This document shows, one piece after another, positions 46,804 through 58,410 of a stretch of DNA of 64,000 bases. Location of the stretch: positions 13,409,001 through 13,473,000 of the forward strand of contig NC_088308.1 in the NCBI RefSeq assembly GCF_910592395.1, read 5' to 3'. The notes beneath the pieces are model-generated. The model worked only from the letters and a program-made list of their open reading frames with translations, had not been told where the DNA came from and ran no database searches. The DNA comes from Lineus longissimus (Eukaryota; Nemertea; Pilidiophora; Heteronemertea; Lineidae). The first letter of the stretch is position 1; every line of letters begins with the position of its first letter. The position numbers were made by a program, and so were the translations under genes.

Positions 46804-47241
46804 GTAAATGCGTGGCAGCAATGTTTTTCCTTCAAAATGATGTAAATCCCTTTATATACACTTAAAATTAGGTCGTAGTAAATATGTCCTACGCTTTGCC
46901 TTGTTATTATTGCATCGAATGGCCAGACCACTGACCTCTTACACAAGAGAGTATTTTGCTGAGGAATTGATATAGTAACACTTCAATAAAAAAACTAAAT
47001 ATGGATATATTTCAGTTCCCCCTCCACCCTTGAGAAACAAATGGGTTTTAGGCCAAAAAACCATTCGAGGTAGCAACCCAGTTGAGTTACTAGGCATATT
47101 GTTTTCCCATTTCCATTAATATGGCAATGATTGGCCCCTCCTTAATTTTTTGAATAATTTTATTTTTTGGTTTTACAAGCAATGTGTTGTGTTGTCTAAG
47201 CCCAATGTTGTCCAATGCTTTTAAAATTGGTTCTTTTTCAG

Positions 47242-47368
47242 GTATTCGAGTCCAGAGATCAACAATAAGAGAAAGCCTAACAAGAATTGACCCAGTTGGT
47301 CGAGCTTTGAGGCGCCGGCGTGTGATATACCGCAGAATATACACTGTTCCTTCACCACAATATATATG
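47242..47368 (+). CDS. integrase-type transposase, exon 2
   Basis: Acceptor 'ggttctttttcag', donor TATATG|GTACAAG. It completes the phase-1 codon from exon 1 and reads IRVQRSTIRESLTRIDPVGR, ALRRRRVIYRRIYTVPSPQY, IW. The basic stretch just before the core is typical of this family. It ends with two bases of the Trp codon that exon 3 finishes. Confidence 0.7.
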
Positions 47369-47741
47369 GTACAAGATTCTTTTGATACATTTGTACTGTT
47401 GGTAGCAAAAAGAAATTATTCAAGAATTTCTCTTGTCTTATGTACTATTGTAACGAAGACATGGTCGTAATCAGTGAACCCTTAAAAAGAAACTTTCACT
47501 GGGACATTACATGTACATGTACACTGCCAACATGTGCGGTGCATAAGTTATCATCTGCCAGATATGCTGAATAAAATATCTATTATTGTTTTCTGTAGAC
47601 CTGTCATTGCCGTTTAAGCCATAGATTTCTTAACAACTGGGTATGACTGATTCCTCTGAAGTTATCATTAAATAAATGACCTACATGCGATGCATGTGCA
47701 AAATCATGAAATGTAAATCATAAAATATCTTTATTTAACAG

Positions 47742-48514
47742 GCACATCGATGGAAATCACAAACTGATTGATCCCTGGGGTTTTGTGATCCATGGTGGTA
47801 TAGATGGTTATTCCCGGCTGTGTGTGTATCTCCATTGTTCGACTAGCAATCGTGCTGCACCAGTGTGTGATCTTTTCAAAGGAGCAGTTTTGTCGTATGG
47901 ATGTCCCCTTCGTGTGAGAGCTGACTATGGTATGGAGAATATTGGAAGTGGCAAGATATATGCTGAAGACTCGTGGGCTGAATAGGGGCAGTTTTTTAAC
48001 TGGTCACTCTACCCATAACCAGCGGATTGAAAGACTATGGCTTGATGTGAAAGAGGATGTAACTTGTATTTTTAGTGACATTTTCTTTTATATGGAAAAT
48101 TCTGGTATCGCTGACCGATACAACAAAGTTCATGTTGCAGCTATGCGTTATGTTCATTCGCCTAGAATAAATCGTGCTTTAAAAGAATTTGTAGGCCAAT
48201 GGAACAATCATCCTATCCGAACATGCAAAAATCGAAGTCCAAATATGATGTGGATCGAAGCTATGATGCGAAATCCCAACCTTTTGGAGTTAGACGATAG
48301 CAACATTGAGTTAAATGATGATGATGCGCCTCTGCCTGACTTGCAGACTAATAACAATATCCAAGTGCCTGATATATCTCTCAGTCTTTCAGATGAAGTA
48401 TGGTCCAGATTGCAGGAATTGGTGGATCCCCTTGCTGATGATCAGTGTGAAGGCATTGGCCTTTTCTTAGAAGCAGCTCAATTTCTTGGACAGTACGCTA
48501 GACTAGATAACTAG
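47742..48514 (+). pseudogene. integrase-type transposase, exon 3 (rve core), frameshifted
   Basis: After acceptor 'ctttatttaacag' the core begins HIDGNHKLI (first catalytic Asp), GFVIHGGIDGYSRLCVYLHC, then VRADYGMEN (second Asp). One extra base around 47944 shifts the frame, which would stop at 47985. In the other frame the core resumes with RGLNRGSFLTGHSTHNQRIE (catalytic Glu) and RLWLDV to the TAG at 48512-48514. The D, D and E residues are all present, but not in one frame. A C-terminal acidic tail (DDDAPLPDL) follows. The gene was intact apart from this shift. Confidence 0.75.
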
Positions 48515-48839
48515 GTATTTCAGTTAGGTCCATTTATCATACAATACATGTAGATGTATACCTGCAGCCTAGCAGACATTCTTCTGACATATTCTATTCT
48601 GTGGCTTAATTTGGCACTATGTTTACAATGAGATGCAAGATTTATGCCATCAACTTACTGTCATCAATAATATAATAGCGGCCACTATGTGCGTTTGGTG
48701 ACCTTGGCTGTTCATTGAAAGGTTTGATTTTGAAAATTTCCAATTGCGACAAAAGGTTCTAAATTAAGCTTCAACATTACCATTGTGTAGACTGATCTAC
48801 AAATACCATTTATAAATACCAAGTTTCAGCAAGTTCATA

Positions 48840-48930
48840 ATAACTGCACTACGGCATTGTGTATAAGTGGATTTCTATTCAACTTGCACTACGGCATTGT
48901 GTACAAGTGGATTTCTATTCAACTGGATCA
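48840..48930 (+). repeat. 49-bp tandem duplication
   Basis: 'gcactacggcattgtgta' followed by 'caagtggatttctattcaac' occurs twice (48845 and 48894), nearly identical. It lies within the integrase element, downstream of its gene. Confidence 0.8.
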
Positions 48931-49816
48931 CATTTAAATTGAACTGGGTATAAAGGAGATTACAGTGTTTATACATGTCATCAGCCAAGGAGTTCGTGTT
49001 CTCCTTGTGACGTGAAAAAAAATCGCAGGACTCGGTATGAAGAAGGGACTGAAGGCAGAATTGGGGTCCAAGGACAAATTGGTCGTGTTCATGTGACTGT
49101 CATTGAGGGACTACTTGGTTGTGTATGTATAAGCATGAATTGGGTGGGTGACTGTAAATTAAGAAATCAAGAAATAATGAAATCTTGTAAAATGAGAAAT
49201 GTAAAACGAAAATTGAGTAACTTTACTGTAGATAATCAAGTTTGATATAAAACAGCTATATCACGCTGCATCATTTTAAAGTGCTAAATGTATCTTCTCG
49301 ACAACAAAATATTTTGGCAAGATATCCCTTTAAATGACACAAATTATGTCAGCCTAGTCAAACGCCACCTATAGCAGGAAGCTCACAGTATTATAATTAT
49401 ACTATAACTTCCCAAAAAGAGACCACTGTAAATGATAAAGCGCGGGGCTTAGTCAAGCGCCATCTATAGCAGAAAGCTTGGAGCATCGTTGACTTCTTGA
49501 TTTACAGTCACCCACACGAATGCTAACCAGCCTGGTAACAGCCTTCTCAAATGTCAAAACATGTATATGACGCTCATGAACATTTGTCGTCAATAAAATA
49601 TATCATAGTACAATTTATTGTCTTTCTGCAGTTGCTCTTGCTTTGAGGAAACATTCTCCTAGATATGCATGTATCAGACCATCAGGACTTGTGGGTGATC
49701 TGCATGTCAGAAGAGTTGGGAAATAATCGAGTCTGCATGAATGTTAAAGTCTTCTGAAGGGTTAATTTTAAATATGTTTTGGTTGTGAAGATTGTACATT
49801 TGCCATGCAAGTCATA

Positions 49817-50002
49817 TACAGTGGAACCTCCCTTAGCGGACACCTCTATTAAGGACAACCTCTCTATTAAGGACACTAGCTTAATTTGGTCCCAAATTGG
49901 TTGTTTCCATTCAAATTGACCTATCTAATCAGGACACCTCTCTATCAAGGACAGCACTTGTCAGTCCCAAGGGTGTCCTTAATAGAGAGGTTCTATACTG
50001 TA
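49817..50002. mobile_element. pogo/Tigger-like MITE, copy 2
   Basis: TA duplication at both edges, ends CAGTGGAACCTCCCTTAGCG and AGAGAGGTTCTATACTG. It is the same family as 9133-9307 and is nested in the integrase element. Confidence 0.8.
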
Positions 50003-50913
50003 CATGTATTTGCCATAAAAGTCATGTCGTGTAGATACGTATCCCTAACCGCATCGGTTTGATGAGGCCACTGGAAGCGTGGAGGTCATGGCGGTATACA
50101 ATTTTTTTAGGACAACCCAGACAAGTCTTTGAACACCAAAGACAAACTTTTAAGTGGAGCAGTCTGGTGTTGATCTGGCGAGGAAACATTTACTTTCAAG
50201 CAAGGTAATCATTCGTGTGGGCAATAGACCAAGCGACTCCATTTCCAACGAGCCAGGTTGATATCAAGCATCGGGTACATGGAACTTCCCAACCTCCCGA
50301 TTGTCTAACCATTTTGCCACTACGAAATCTGGAGTGCCATTGCCGAAGCGGCTAACCAAATTGTCAAAGCTGACAGCTCGCGCGCCGACGTCTGACGTCA
50401 GGGATTTATGTGTGTCACGTGATTCTTGATCCTGGTCACGTGAGTCTTGGGGGAGTTTTTATATCTTGAGGGAATTTTTTGTCTTGAGAGACTTTTTTAA
50501 TGTTGAGGCGAATTCTTTTTCTTGAGGGAGTTTTTATATCTTGAGAGAGTTTTTATATCTTGAGGGAATTTTTTGCCTTGAGGGGCCTTTTTAATGTTGA
50601 GGCGAATTCTTTTTCTTGAGGGAGTTTTTTATATCTTGAGGGAAATTTTATATCTTGAGGGAATTTTTTAATGTTGAGGCGAATTCTTTTTCTTGAGGGA
50701 GTTTTTTTATGTCTTGAGGGAATTTTTTGCCTTGAGGGACTTTTTTAATGTTGAGGCGAATTATTTTTCTTTGAGGGAGTTTTTTTTTATCTTGAGGTGT
50801 TTACTCTTTCTTGCGTCTTTTTTTTTGTTTCTTTAAAGTTTTGGTTGAAGTTCATGATTGTTGGTAGAGAATTTAGAATATCTTGAGATATTTCCTTGTG
50901 TTGAGTTTATTCC

Positions 50914-51656
50914 ACTATAAATTTTTTTCCAATCAACCTCACATTTCTCCAGGAAGTAGTTAACAGTGTTGCTATATATTTATTAAGTCGAGGACTGACC
51001 ACACTAGCGCGCTTTTTGAGCTATCCAAGCTGGAAAAGCCCCGAAACACAAATTTTCTCAAAGTTACACTACATAATTTTGGCTAAGCATTACAAATCTT
51101 CGACCTATAGATGCACCAATCGAATTTTCATCAAAATTGTTTGATTTTTTCGTCTGCAGGTGCTTATATATAATACAGAATCGTGCCAGAAGTCGGGAGC
51201 TTAAGTTCTTTGCCTGCCCCCCCCCCCCCCCCAGAGAATATTGATTGACTAGTTGGCTAACGCATTTTGCAGTAGTCTGTTCAGAGCTTATTTAGCGCAT
51301 GCGCACTGTCGATTAGTGTCTAGGCCCGCAATAGCTGATAATGTGCTCTGCTGAATTTTCACATGAAAATCCATCAATCTGCAAAAGCTGCATAAGTCCA
51401 GCAAACATTTGTTTTCTGCCTAAAATGTAATGTTACCAGCGTAATTGCTCCAATACAAAGAAACCAAGGTTGTTGCATTCATCTTCACCGGATATATCTA
51501 TCATACAAATAAAGGAAAGTTGAAAGTAACCTAATGAATATGCCCTTGGGATGCTTTGTTCACACCAGGAAACAGAAGACAGGAGCAAATGGATGAATTG
51601 TCATGACTAAAATCTTTCTAATGTCATGGTGATCTAATGGGATACTAATTCTTAAA
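50914..51656. other. no gene recognised
   Basis: It holds a poly(C) run of about 14 (51217-51230). No exon evidence. Confidence 0.4.
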
Positions 51657-52206
51657 ACTGACATGCATGCATAAAAAGCCAAGTTAGAAAACACATATGC
51701 ACGACCACCAAATGAGCAACTGCACTTGAAACTGGATTGACACCCTGCAACTGGTCACACTTGACTGCATAAACAACAGGTTCATTGACGAGACAGGTCA
51801 CAGAGACTCCTCGTGCAAAGAAAAATGAAAAGTATTCGAGCGGGTTCGAACTTGGGACCCTGGACACTTGATCCTTGCCGCCTTACCCATTACGCCATGA
51901 AGCCGTTGTTGTGAATAAACATATTTCAGTACTAAAATTATGCATGTATTGCGGAACTATCTTATGAGGTGGCATTCAATTTCAAACAACAATTGCGCGA
52001 GATCGCAATGGCCACTTATAGTATGATATTTGAACTGTTGCTCATATCTAGCTCCACACAGTGCTCTGTTGGTGAATACGGTAGTGCCACTGCAGCATAC
52101 TGGTAGTCTATCATATGTGTTTGGCTGACCGGTCGTTCAAAATATGGCGGACGGGCATTAGTGTTTTCTAACTTGGCCATTACGGGTTTTATGCATGCAT
52201 GTCAGC
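51657..52206. mobile_element. TIR element with CTGACATGCATGCATAAAA ends
   Basis: Left end CTGACATGCATGCATAAAA (51658 on), followed by 'ccaagttagaaaacac', is mirrored at 52160-52204, with a short insertion in the right arm. No clear target duplication. It contains a tRNA-like segment (51835-51905). Confidence 0.6.
51835..51905 (-). ncRNA. tRNA-derived SINE-like segment (pol III boxes)
   Basis: On the minus strand 'atggcgtaatgggtaagg' resembles an A box and 'aagttcgaacccgc' a B box, spaced as in a tRNA. The T-arm stem does not pair properly, so it is not a functional tRNA; a SINE head or tRNA relic is likelier. Confidence 0.4.
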
Positions 52207-52249
52207 TTTAAGCCAAGTTTCTTGGTTTTTAAGATTAGAAAACGGTTCA

Positions 52250-53043
52250 GAGAGAACGAGGCAGAGATGTGGGAAATTCGATTTGCAGAAGAGGTTATGC
52301 GCATTGGAACATGACGTTAGTAAGCTGAAATCTGAGAACATGGAACTGAAAGCTGAGTTACGGGATTCAAGAAGTAAGACTGGTGCGCTGCCTATAGACA
52401 ACGCTATTCTATCCAATCAGGCTGATCGCACAGACCCACCAACATCCAGCAATGGGGGTGCCACGACGTACATCCCTGTCACTGACGATGCTGCCAGCTC
52501 TAGCTCAAATTCTACAGATAGTGACTCAGATAACGGAGATGCCCAAATTCTGGGGAGGATAATGCTGATGTATTTGAGCTACCGCATAGCCAGGTGCGGA
52601 AGTTACGTAAGCGCGAAAAGAAAGCAGCAAGGTCCGCAAAACGTGAGGCCACTGGTGCTGTCACCCAACCTGCACCTAGGCTTCAGAGTGTTGTGAACAT
52701 CGTTAAAAGGCCTTGGGATCTCCGCTCTGCATCAGTGCAGAAGACCCAGCCCATTTATGTCGGTCGTGTTGATCCTAATCATTCTGTTAATGATATCAGG
52801 GAGTATATCGACGCTCTTGGTCCCTGGAGTAGTGAAATTACCGTTGTGCAGTTGGCATCGAAACCGCACTATAAGTCGTTTCGCCTGGATACTCCGACGT
52901 CATTGTGTGATCGAATCATGGACTCCCATAATTATGTGGCCATCTGGTGTAATTGTGCGGCCTTTTCGTGTGGGCAAACAACTCCGTGCAGCGAAGGTTC
53001 AGTCCGAGTTCAGTACGCACCGCACGAGTGGGCAGAGTACTAA
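52250..53043 (+). pseudogene. LINE ORF1-like protein, frameshifted
   Basis: The first part has a leucine-rich coiled-coil-like segment (LQKRLCALEHDVSKLKSENM) and an acidic Ser/Asp tract (SSNSTDSDSDNGDAQ). After a frameshift near 52560-52600 the second part reads RKREKKAARSAKREA and then QPIYVGRVDPNHSVNDIREY, like an RNA-recognition-type fold, ending with Cys/His-containing CNCAAFSCGQTTPC at 53043. This layout matches ORF1 proteins that bind element RNA. Confidence 0.55.
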
Positions 53044-53159
53044 GCCGTCATTCAAGAGGACAAGGTATGGTCAAGGTCGGCGCGCGGCACAGGGACACTC
53101 GCGTCCGTCCAAGCGGTGGAACGCTAGTGCCACCAATCCCGGGAGACACTGGGACAATA

Positions 53160-53320
53160 CACAGCAGTACTGGGACCAACGGGACTCTGACCGGTTCCAC
53201 CGGGACTCTGACCAGTACCACCAAGACTCTGACCGGTACCACCGGGACTCTCACCGGTTCTACTGGAACTCTGACCGGTACCACCGGGACTCTGTCTGGT
53301 ACTATCAAGAATCAGACCGG
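53160..53320 (+). repeat. 21-bp minisatellite in the LINE
   Basis: Repeats of about 'accgggactctgaccggtac' (21 bp, 7 codons; one frame reads TGTLTGT over and over). It lies between the ORF1-like and endonuclease parts. Confidence 0.85.
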
Positions 53321-53363
53321 AACCAACCCGGCTACGAATGGTCGAATCAAAAGTGGTAAGAAC

Positions 53364-54377
53364 CTTGGTAATAGTATTATGTTGCTTAGTGATACGTATA
53401 ACTGTCATGGCTTGAAATCGAATGCCTTTCATGTCGCACGTAGGTTAGGCGACTGTGACGTTTTATGTCTCAAGGAAACGTGGCTAAGACCACATGGACT
53501 GCAAAGCCTTCCTAAGATACTTGCTGGTGCAAACCCAAACCTCGACATAGGTACATACCAATTTTTCACAAAGTCTGCAATGTCTGACTTAGATCCAGAG
53601 TATTCGGGCCGCCCCTTTTGGGGAGTCGCAATTATTTGCAAGCGTCACGCAGAACTGAATTTTCATTCTATTGAAATGGATTGTGATCGGCTTATTGGTG
53701 TAACTGTGACTGACAATAGTGGTGCTGTGTGCCAGGTTATCTTGAATGTTTACATGCCATACTATTCGAGTAGTGCTGAGAGTAACTGTCTTGAAGAATT
53801 TATAGAATGTCTAGATCACCTGCAAAGTTGTATAAATCAGCATGGTACCCCGGTCCTGCTCTGTGGTGATTTTAACGCACAGCTACCGAGGGAGGAGAAG
53901 ATTGGGATATTCTGGTATAAAGATAAAGGTTACTCGCCATTCTCTAAGGCTCTGTATGATTTCTTAACCTCAAATGACCTAATTGTTGCTGACTTCCTGT
54001 TTCAGCAGCCGGTTGACTACACGTTTTTCTGTATGAAGCGTAACTGTTTCACTTGGATTGATCATGTTATGATGTCCAGCGCGACTGCAGGTAACATATT
54101 AGACTGCAGGATTATTAGTCTCGATGACACTAATTTGAGTGACCACCTTCCTATCAGAACAACCTTTAAGATAAGTATGTCATCGCAGTCAACTTGTACT
54201 AGTAGCCCTGATGTGAGAGATGCCCGCGTGTCTCCTTCGTACGAATGGGCCAATCGTGTTCGCCGTGCAGCATATTGTGCGGATGTTGGTTCTAATCTTA
54301 ACACCTTCACGCTGAGGCAGGCTGAAAATTTCCGGTCCGGTGTATATGTGCAGTCTAGACGCGTCCAAATGTTTTAA
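53364..54377 (+). pseudogene. LINE endonuclease (EEP) domain
   Basis: Open frame with LSDTYNCHGLKSNAF, DVLCLKETWLRPHGL (catalytic Glu), WGVAIICKR, ILNVYMPYYSSSAES, VLLCGDFNAQL (Asp/Asn) and NLSDHLPI (final Asp-His). All endonuclease signature residues are present. The RT that should follow is cut at the end of this frame. Confidence 0.8.
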
Positions 54378-54439
54378 CCGGGTATGGCACGACAGGATCT
54401 TTTTTACTATGCTCTCTATCCCAGTCCAGCTATGGTCTC

Positions 54440-55326
54440 AGAATATGTGAATTCTTGTTCAATAACTTTGCATATGCCGATGATGTTAACCTCTTGGCAG
54501 CCACTGTGCCTGGATTCAAGGTTAAATTAATATATGTGAGCAGTACGCTAAGAAGTGGCGATTTGTTTTTGGCTTTTGTAAATCCCGCTGCACTATCTTT
54601 GGCACTTGCCCCTTTTCGAAAAGCCCTTAATGGTCTCTCGGAAATGTTGTCATTGAAAATTCTGTGGAAGTCAATGTTCTCAGGGTGTTAATGAGGAACG
54701 ATCTGAAGTCAATGAGTCATGTTGAACATAAAATTTCCTCTGCGTGGCGTAGGGCGTTTGGCCTTATGAATGCTGGGCTGTCTTACCCTGGTCTCGATAC
54801 TGATGTGAAAACTTACATCTGGAAGTCTGATGTACGTCCTATCCTTACCTTTGGTATGAATTGTCTAAACCTTAGTGCTAAAGATATCCGTTTACTAGAA
54901 AAGTGCCAAAGTGATAATATCAAACGTATTTTTGGTTTTTCTAAGAGGTGCCGACACTCTAAGTTACTTTCAGCACTAAATATAGGCAAAGTGTCTGATT
55001 TTATCAACGAGCAGAAGGTCCTTTTATATAATCGCATTTTTACATTTGATACTCCTGTTAGGAATTTTAATATGGTGTTCCTTAATCGTTACATAACAAC
55101 CAGCAGTTTTAGCCCCAGCACGCTGATTAGCAGTATTATTAGAGGGGGTTTCTCCCCAACACACGCAGCCCTGGCTTTTAATAAAACTGCCCTACAACTA
55201 CAGAAAGTGAGCATCCCTGCGGACGGTGTTGTAGATAGCTTGAGGGCCCTACTACACTCAGAGAATTTTAATCACTGCACTTCCAGGGAAAAGCAACTGG
55301 CAAATCTCTTATTGAAATCATTTTAA
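54440..55326 (+). pseudogene. LINE RT remnant and C-terminal region
   Basis: It begins in the RT with FAYADDVNLLAATVPG (YADD box), then shifts frame several times over 54530-54664. From 54664 on a frame of 220 codons carries the C-terminal region (HVEHKISSAWRRAFGLMNAG, VRPILTFGMNCLNLS). The catalytic first Asp region is deleted. Confidence 0.7.
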
Positions 55327-55512
55327 TCCATATATATACTATTGCCGTGTTTACTGCTGGTCGTATGAAACGTGTTTTAAACAGCTATATGTTATTAGTA
55401 AGTTTAGCTGTATATAATGTCTTATCCGGTCTTTGTATCAATAGTTTGTATTGTTTTCTTGTATTGTTTTCTTCTTCAAAGGAGGTAAATAAATTGTTAT
55501 TATTATTATTTC

Positions 55513-55771
55513 CTATTGTTGCACTTTTTTGACAAGCATTAAAGCGCAAAGGGGTGTGAAGAACGTTTCCAATTATTGAGCACGCGATTTGGCTTCAACC
55601 TTATATACATTTATGATGTGTAGATTTTGAGTCATCTCATAAGATGCAACAGTATACGAATGTATCTACCTGTCACAAGTTTGCCATTGATTACAACCAA
55701 ATTACGGATTTTTATAACGAATTGCAAACTGATCAGTGAATGCAATGCAGCTTAATTGCGGTTTGATTATT
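55513..55771 (+). repeat. segment paralogous to 61170-61440
   Basis: It matches 61180-61440 through 'gagtcatctcat(a/g)agat', 'gtcacaagtttgc(c/t)attgat' and 'gcagcttaattgc(g/a)g'. It ends in TATT, the target site of Chapaev-like copy 2. Confidence 0.65.
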
Positions 55772-57090
55772 CACAGCTGTTTCAGCTAAGCCTAAACATG
55801 ACTTCGAAATAAACCATTCTGCCTACTAGCCTGCTGCCCAACGATTGGTCCATGCGAAAAGCCTGTTAACCGCTATGTAAGCATTGTCCCCAATACACAT
55901 CTCACACATTATCGCAATACCCATTCAGCCAAAGGGTTAATGCATTGGCATCGTTCAAACATCAGCGCGCTTCTGTACACGTGCTCGAATTAGATACGAC
56001 GGTTTTCATTGGCTCATAAGTTGTGTCACATGACCATTCACCCGGCTTGAAAATTTCATGAAATTTGGACCAAAATTAACGAAACAGTGGCGATTTCCAT
56101 GCTTTTTATCGATTTTTCGACAAGTTACAGATTTCGGAATTCTTCAAGACTAGATAGCCAGGTAGGCATAATATCAAATATCATAAATACCCCGGCTGTT
56201 TTGCATAACTCATTTCAGTTTCGTACAGAATCGTGCGTTTATTCTGAAATTTCTCAAACTTTGATCTGCTCAAATTCAAAATGGCCGACTTGCAGACGGA
56301 GATTGAGATGGGGTGCCAAGTTCATCGTACAACATCGAATTCCCTTGATCATTATTTAGCAAAACGAGTTACTTCCAGTATTCATTTAAATCTTTACTTT
56401 TAAAATATACATCTATTTTATGTTAGTTTGCTGTATATTCATGCAGAAAATGCATTTGAAAAACAAATGTCTAAAAATAGTTGAGTTTTGAAGTTCGATG
56501 GTCGGGTCTATTTTGGTGAAAGGGGTACAGCATGGGTAATTGTAAAATAATAAGTCATGATCGCGCTTATGAACAAGCCATGAGTTAGCATATACCATAG
56601 TTTATGTTGAAAATATATTTACAGATGTAATTGATAAATATAGTCTTAAGAATTCGCCAAATATAGAAAAGTTCTTGGTATATTATCCACCTGTTAGCAA
56701 AATGAACTCGCCCATTGACCCACATTCCAGTTTGTTGTGGTATTTTTGTACAGGGTGATGCCAAAATAGTGCCTTTTGTTGACTGGTAAACATTCCTTCA
56801 GTTACTAAAATGCCTTTTTCTTTAATTTCAGCTGGTTGCATGGTGTGTACTGCAGATAATTTCTCGACTTAATCCGGCTGATGTGATGCTTTAGTTGATT
56901 CGAGAGGCTACATGTATATAGGCCCAGTACGTCGACATCATTGATCCGGCAGTGAACAAGATAAGTGGTAAGTTAAGCGATGTTTCCCTTCATCTATGTA
57001 TTCACAAACAGATGATTGAAATCATTATACTGTATTCCCGTAGGCTTTGTATGCATGTATTCTATTCTAATAAATTACTCCTTATTTCAG

Positions 57091-57354
57091 GTTCAGCCTC
57101 CAAGATGTGTCACCAGAAATGCATACAAGAGGACATATGCCTGTGTCAGGGATTCTGAACTTCAGATGAAGTTGTTGTATTCCAATCATGCCCTTCGCAC
57201 TACTGCGAATCTAGGCAATTTGAAGAAGAGCGAGAGAACTTGCAAGAAAGTCTTGGAAACTGGCAAGGAATGTCCTGGTCGCCTAAAAAAGTGTCCTGCT
57301 AACAACAATGAAAGGATGTGTCAGAGCTGCTTCAAGCATTTGTTCACCAAGTAA
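57091..57354 (+). CDS. Cys-rich terminal exon in Chapaev-like copy 2
   Basis: After acceptor 'ctccttatttcag' it reads VQPPRCVTRNAYKRTYACV, then ELQMKLLYSNHALRTTANLG, and a Cys-rich end with spacing C-x9-C-x6-C-x8-C-x2-C, stop TAA. The cysteine pattern may bind zinc. The first 11 residues equal those of the copy 1 exon at 30221; the rest does not. No name can be given. An in-frame stop is found just upstream in the preceding exon, so the start is uncertain. Confidence 0.45.
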   Translation, partial: VQPPRCVTRNAYKRTYACVRDSELQMKLLYSNHALRTTANLGNLKKSERTCKKVLETGKECPGRLKKCPANNNERMCQSCFKHLFTK

Positions 57355-57779
57355 ACTCCCCTTGCTTTAATTAGGAGTACTGCGCATGATTTTCGACTCT
57401 GACTGACTCTGGCTGGCACATACATACTTTGTGTATTGTTCATTTCCCTTTTGTTTGATTATTTACTGTAGATTTAGTTTCTAGTCTAATCTTGAACTGT
57501 GATTTTAATAAATTGAGCTTACAGTTCCACAATTTGACAACAATATTCGTGTATACTTTTAGTAAGAAGAATTGTTCATGTGTCTGTCACTTTTATTAAA
57601 AGAAAGTTAAAGTTGAAACTTCTATAGCAAGGAATATGAAGATGTGAACTTTGTATTATTATTTTTTGAATGTATGAGTCTATTGAATGTAAATTAAATG
57701 TATATTGTGAATAATTAATAATAATAATATTGTGTACATTGAAATCATGACTTTTTCATTTTTGTGTACTGGTACTGCC

Positions 57780-58410
57780 TTGATATGTTGTCCTCTGTGA
57801 CTGTTGTCTCATCTCTTGGAATAACAAGACCCCAAGCTGGATGAGACACCTACATCCCCTGCATATAAAAGATAGGTTGTGACATAATGTCCTCTGTGAC
57901 TGTTGTCTCATCTCTCTTAATAACAAGGCCTCAAGCGGGATGAGACAACTACATCCCTTGCCTATGATAATAAAGGTTGTGACATGTCCTTGGTGACTGT
58001 TGTCTCATCTCTCTTAATAACAAGGCCTCAAGCGGGATGAGACAACTACATCCCTTGCCTGTGATAATAAAGGTTGTAACATATAATGTCCTCTGTGACT
58101 GTTGTCTCATCTCTCGGAATAACAAGGCCTCAAGCGGGATGAGACAACTACATCCCTTGCCTATGATAATAAAGGTTGTGACATGTCCTTGGTGACTGTT
58201 GTCTCAACTTCACTTCCGGAATTACAAGACCCCAGCTGGATGAGATACCCGTTGTCCTGCCTATGATATCATAGGTTGTGACCTGTCGATTTTTGCAACT
58301 AACTGTCTCATCTTGGTAGGCCTGCAATAGGACACGTTTGTCCTGCCTACATATACTATAGGTTAAGACCTGTTCTTTGCGACTATTTGTCTCATTTGTG
58401 TACAACAGGG
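57780..58410 (+). repeat. hairpin minisatellite in Chapaev-like copy 2
   Basis: About seven units of roughly 97 bp with paired TTGTCTCATC and GATGAGACAA; two more than in copy 1. Confidence 0.75.

Larger units (their letters stand above)
45143..50913 (+). mobile_element. integrase-type DNA transposon with 0.5-kb terminal arrays
   Basis: Inverted arms at 45160-45667 and 50414-50913 start GGAATAAACTCAACACAAG and end inward at CCAAGACTCA(T/C)GTGACC. Each arm is built from repeated CTCCCTCAAGA / TCGCCTCAACATTAAAAAA-type units. Between them lies a three-exon rve-type transposase gene (46149-48514). The left end extends outward to TATGGAATGCCAAAGCGGAA; the equivalent outer 16 bases are missing on the right, so the target duplication cannot be read. 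The related small element at 59839-60865 has a clear 6-bp one. A pogo-like MITE has inserted at 49817-50002. Confidence 0.8.
52250..55512 (+). mobile_element. non-LTR retrotransposon with deleted RT
   Basis: It has ORF1-like, endonuclease and C-terminal parts and ends in 'ggaggtaaataaattgttatt' with (ATT)n. Most of the RT is missing: after the endonuclease (to about 54377) only the YADD box and following text remain. The empty counterpart of the insertion is at about 61170. Confidence 0.75.

Noticed and set aside
51835-51905. Functional tRNA gene
   Set aside because: A and B boxes are present but the T stem and acceptor stem do not pair.
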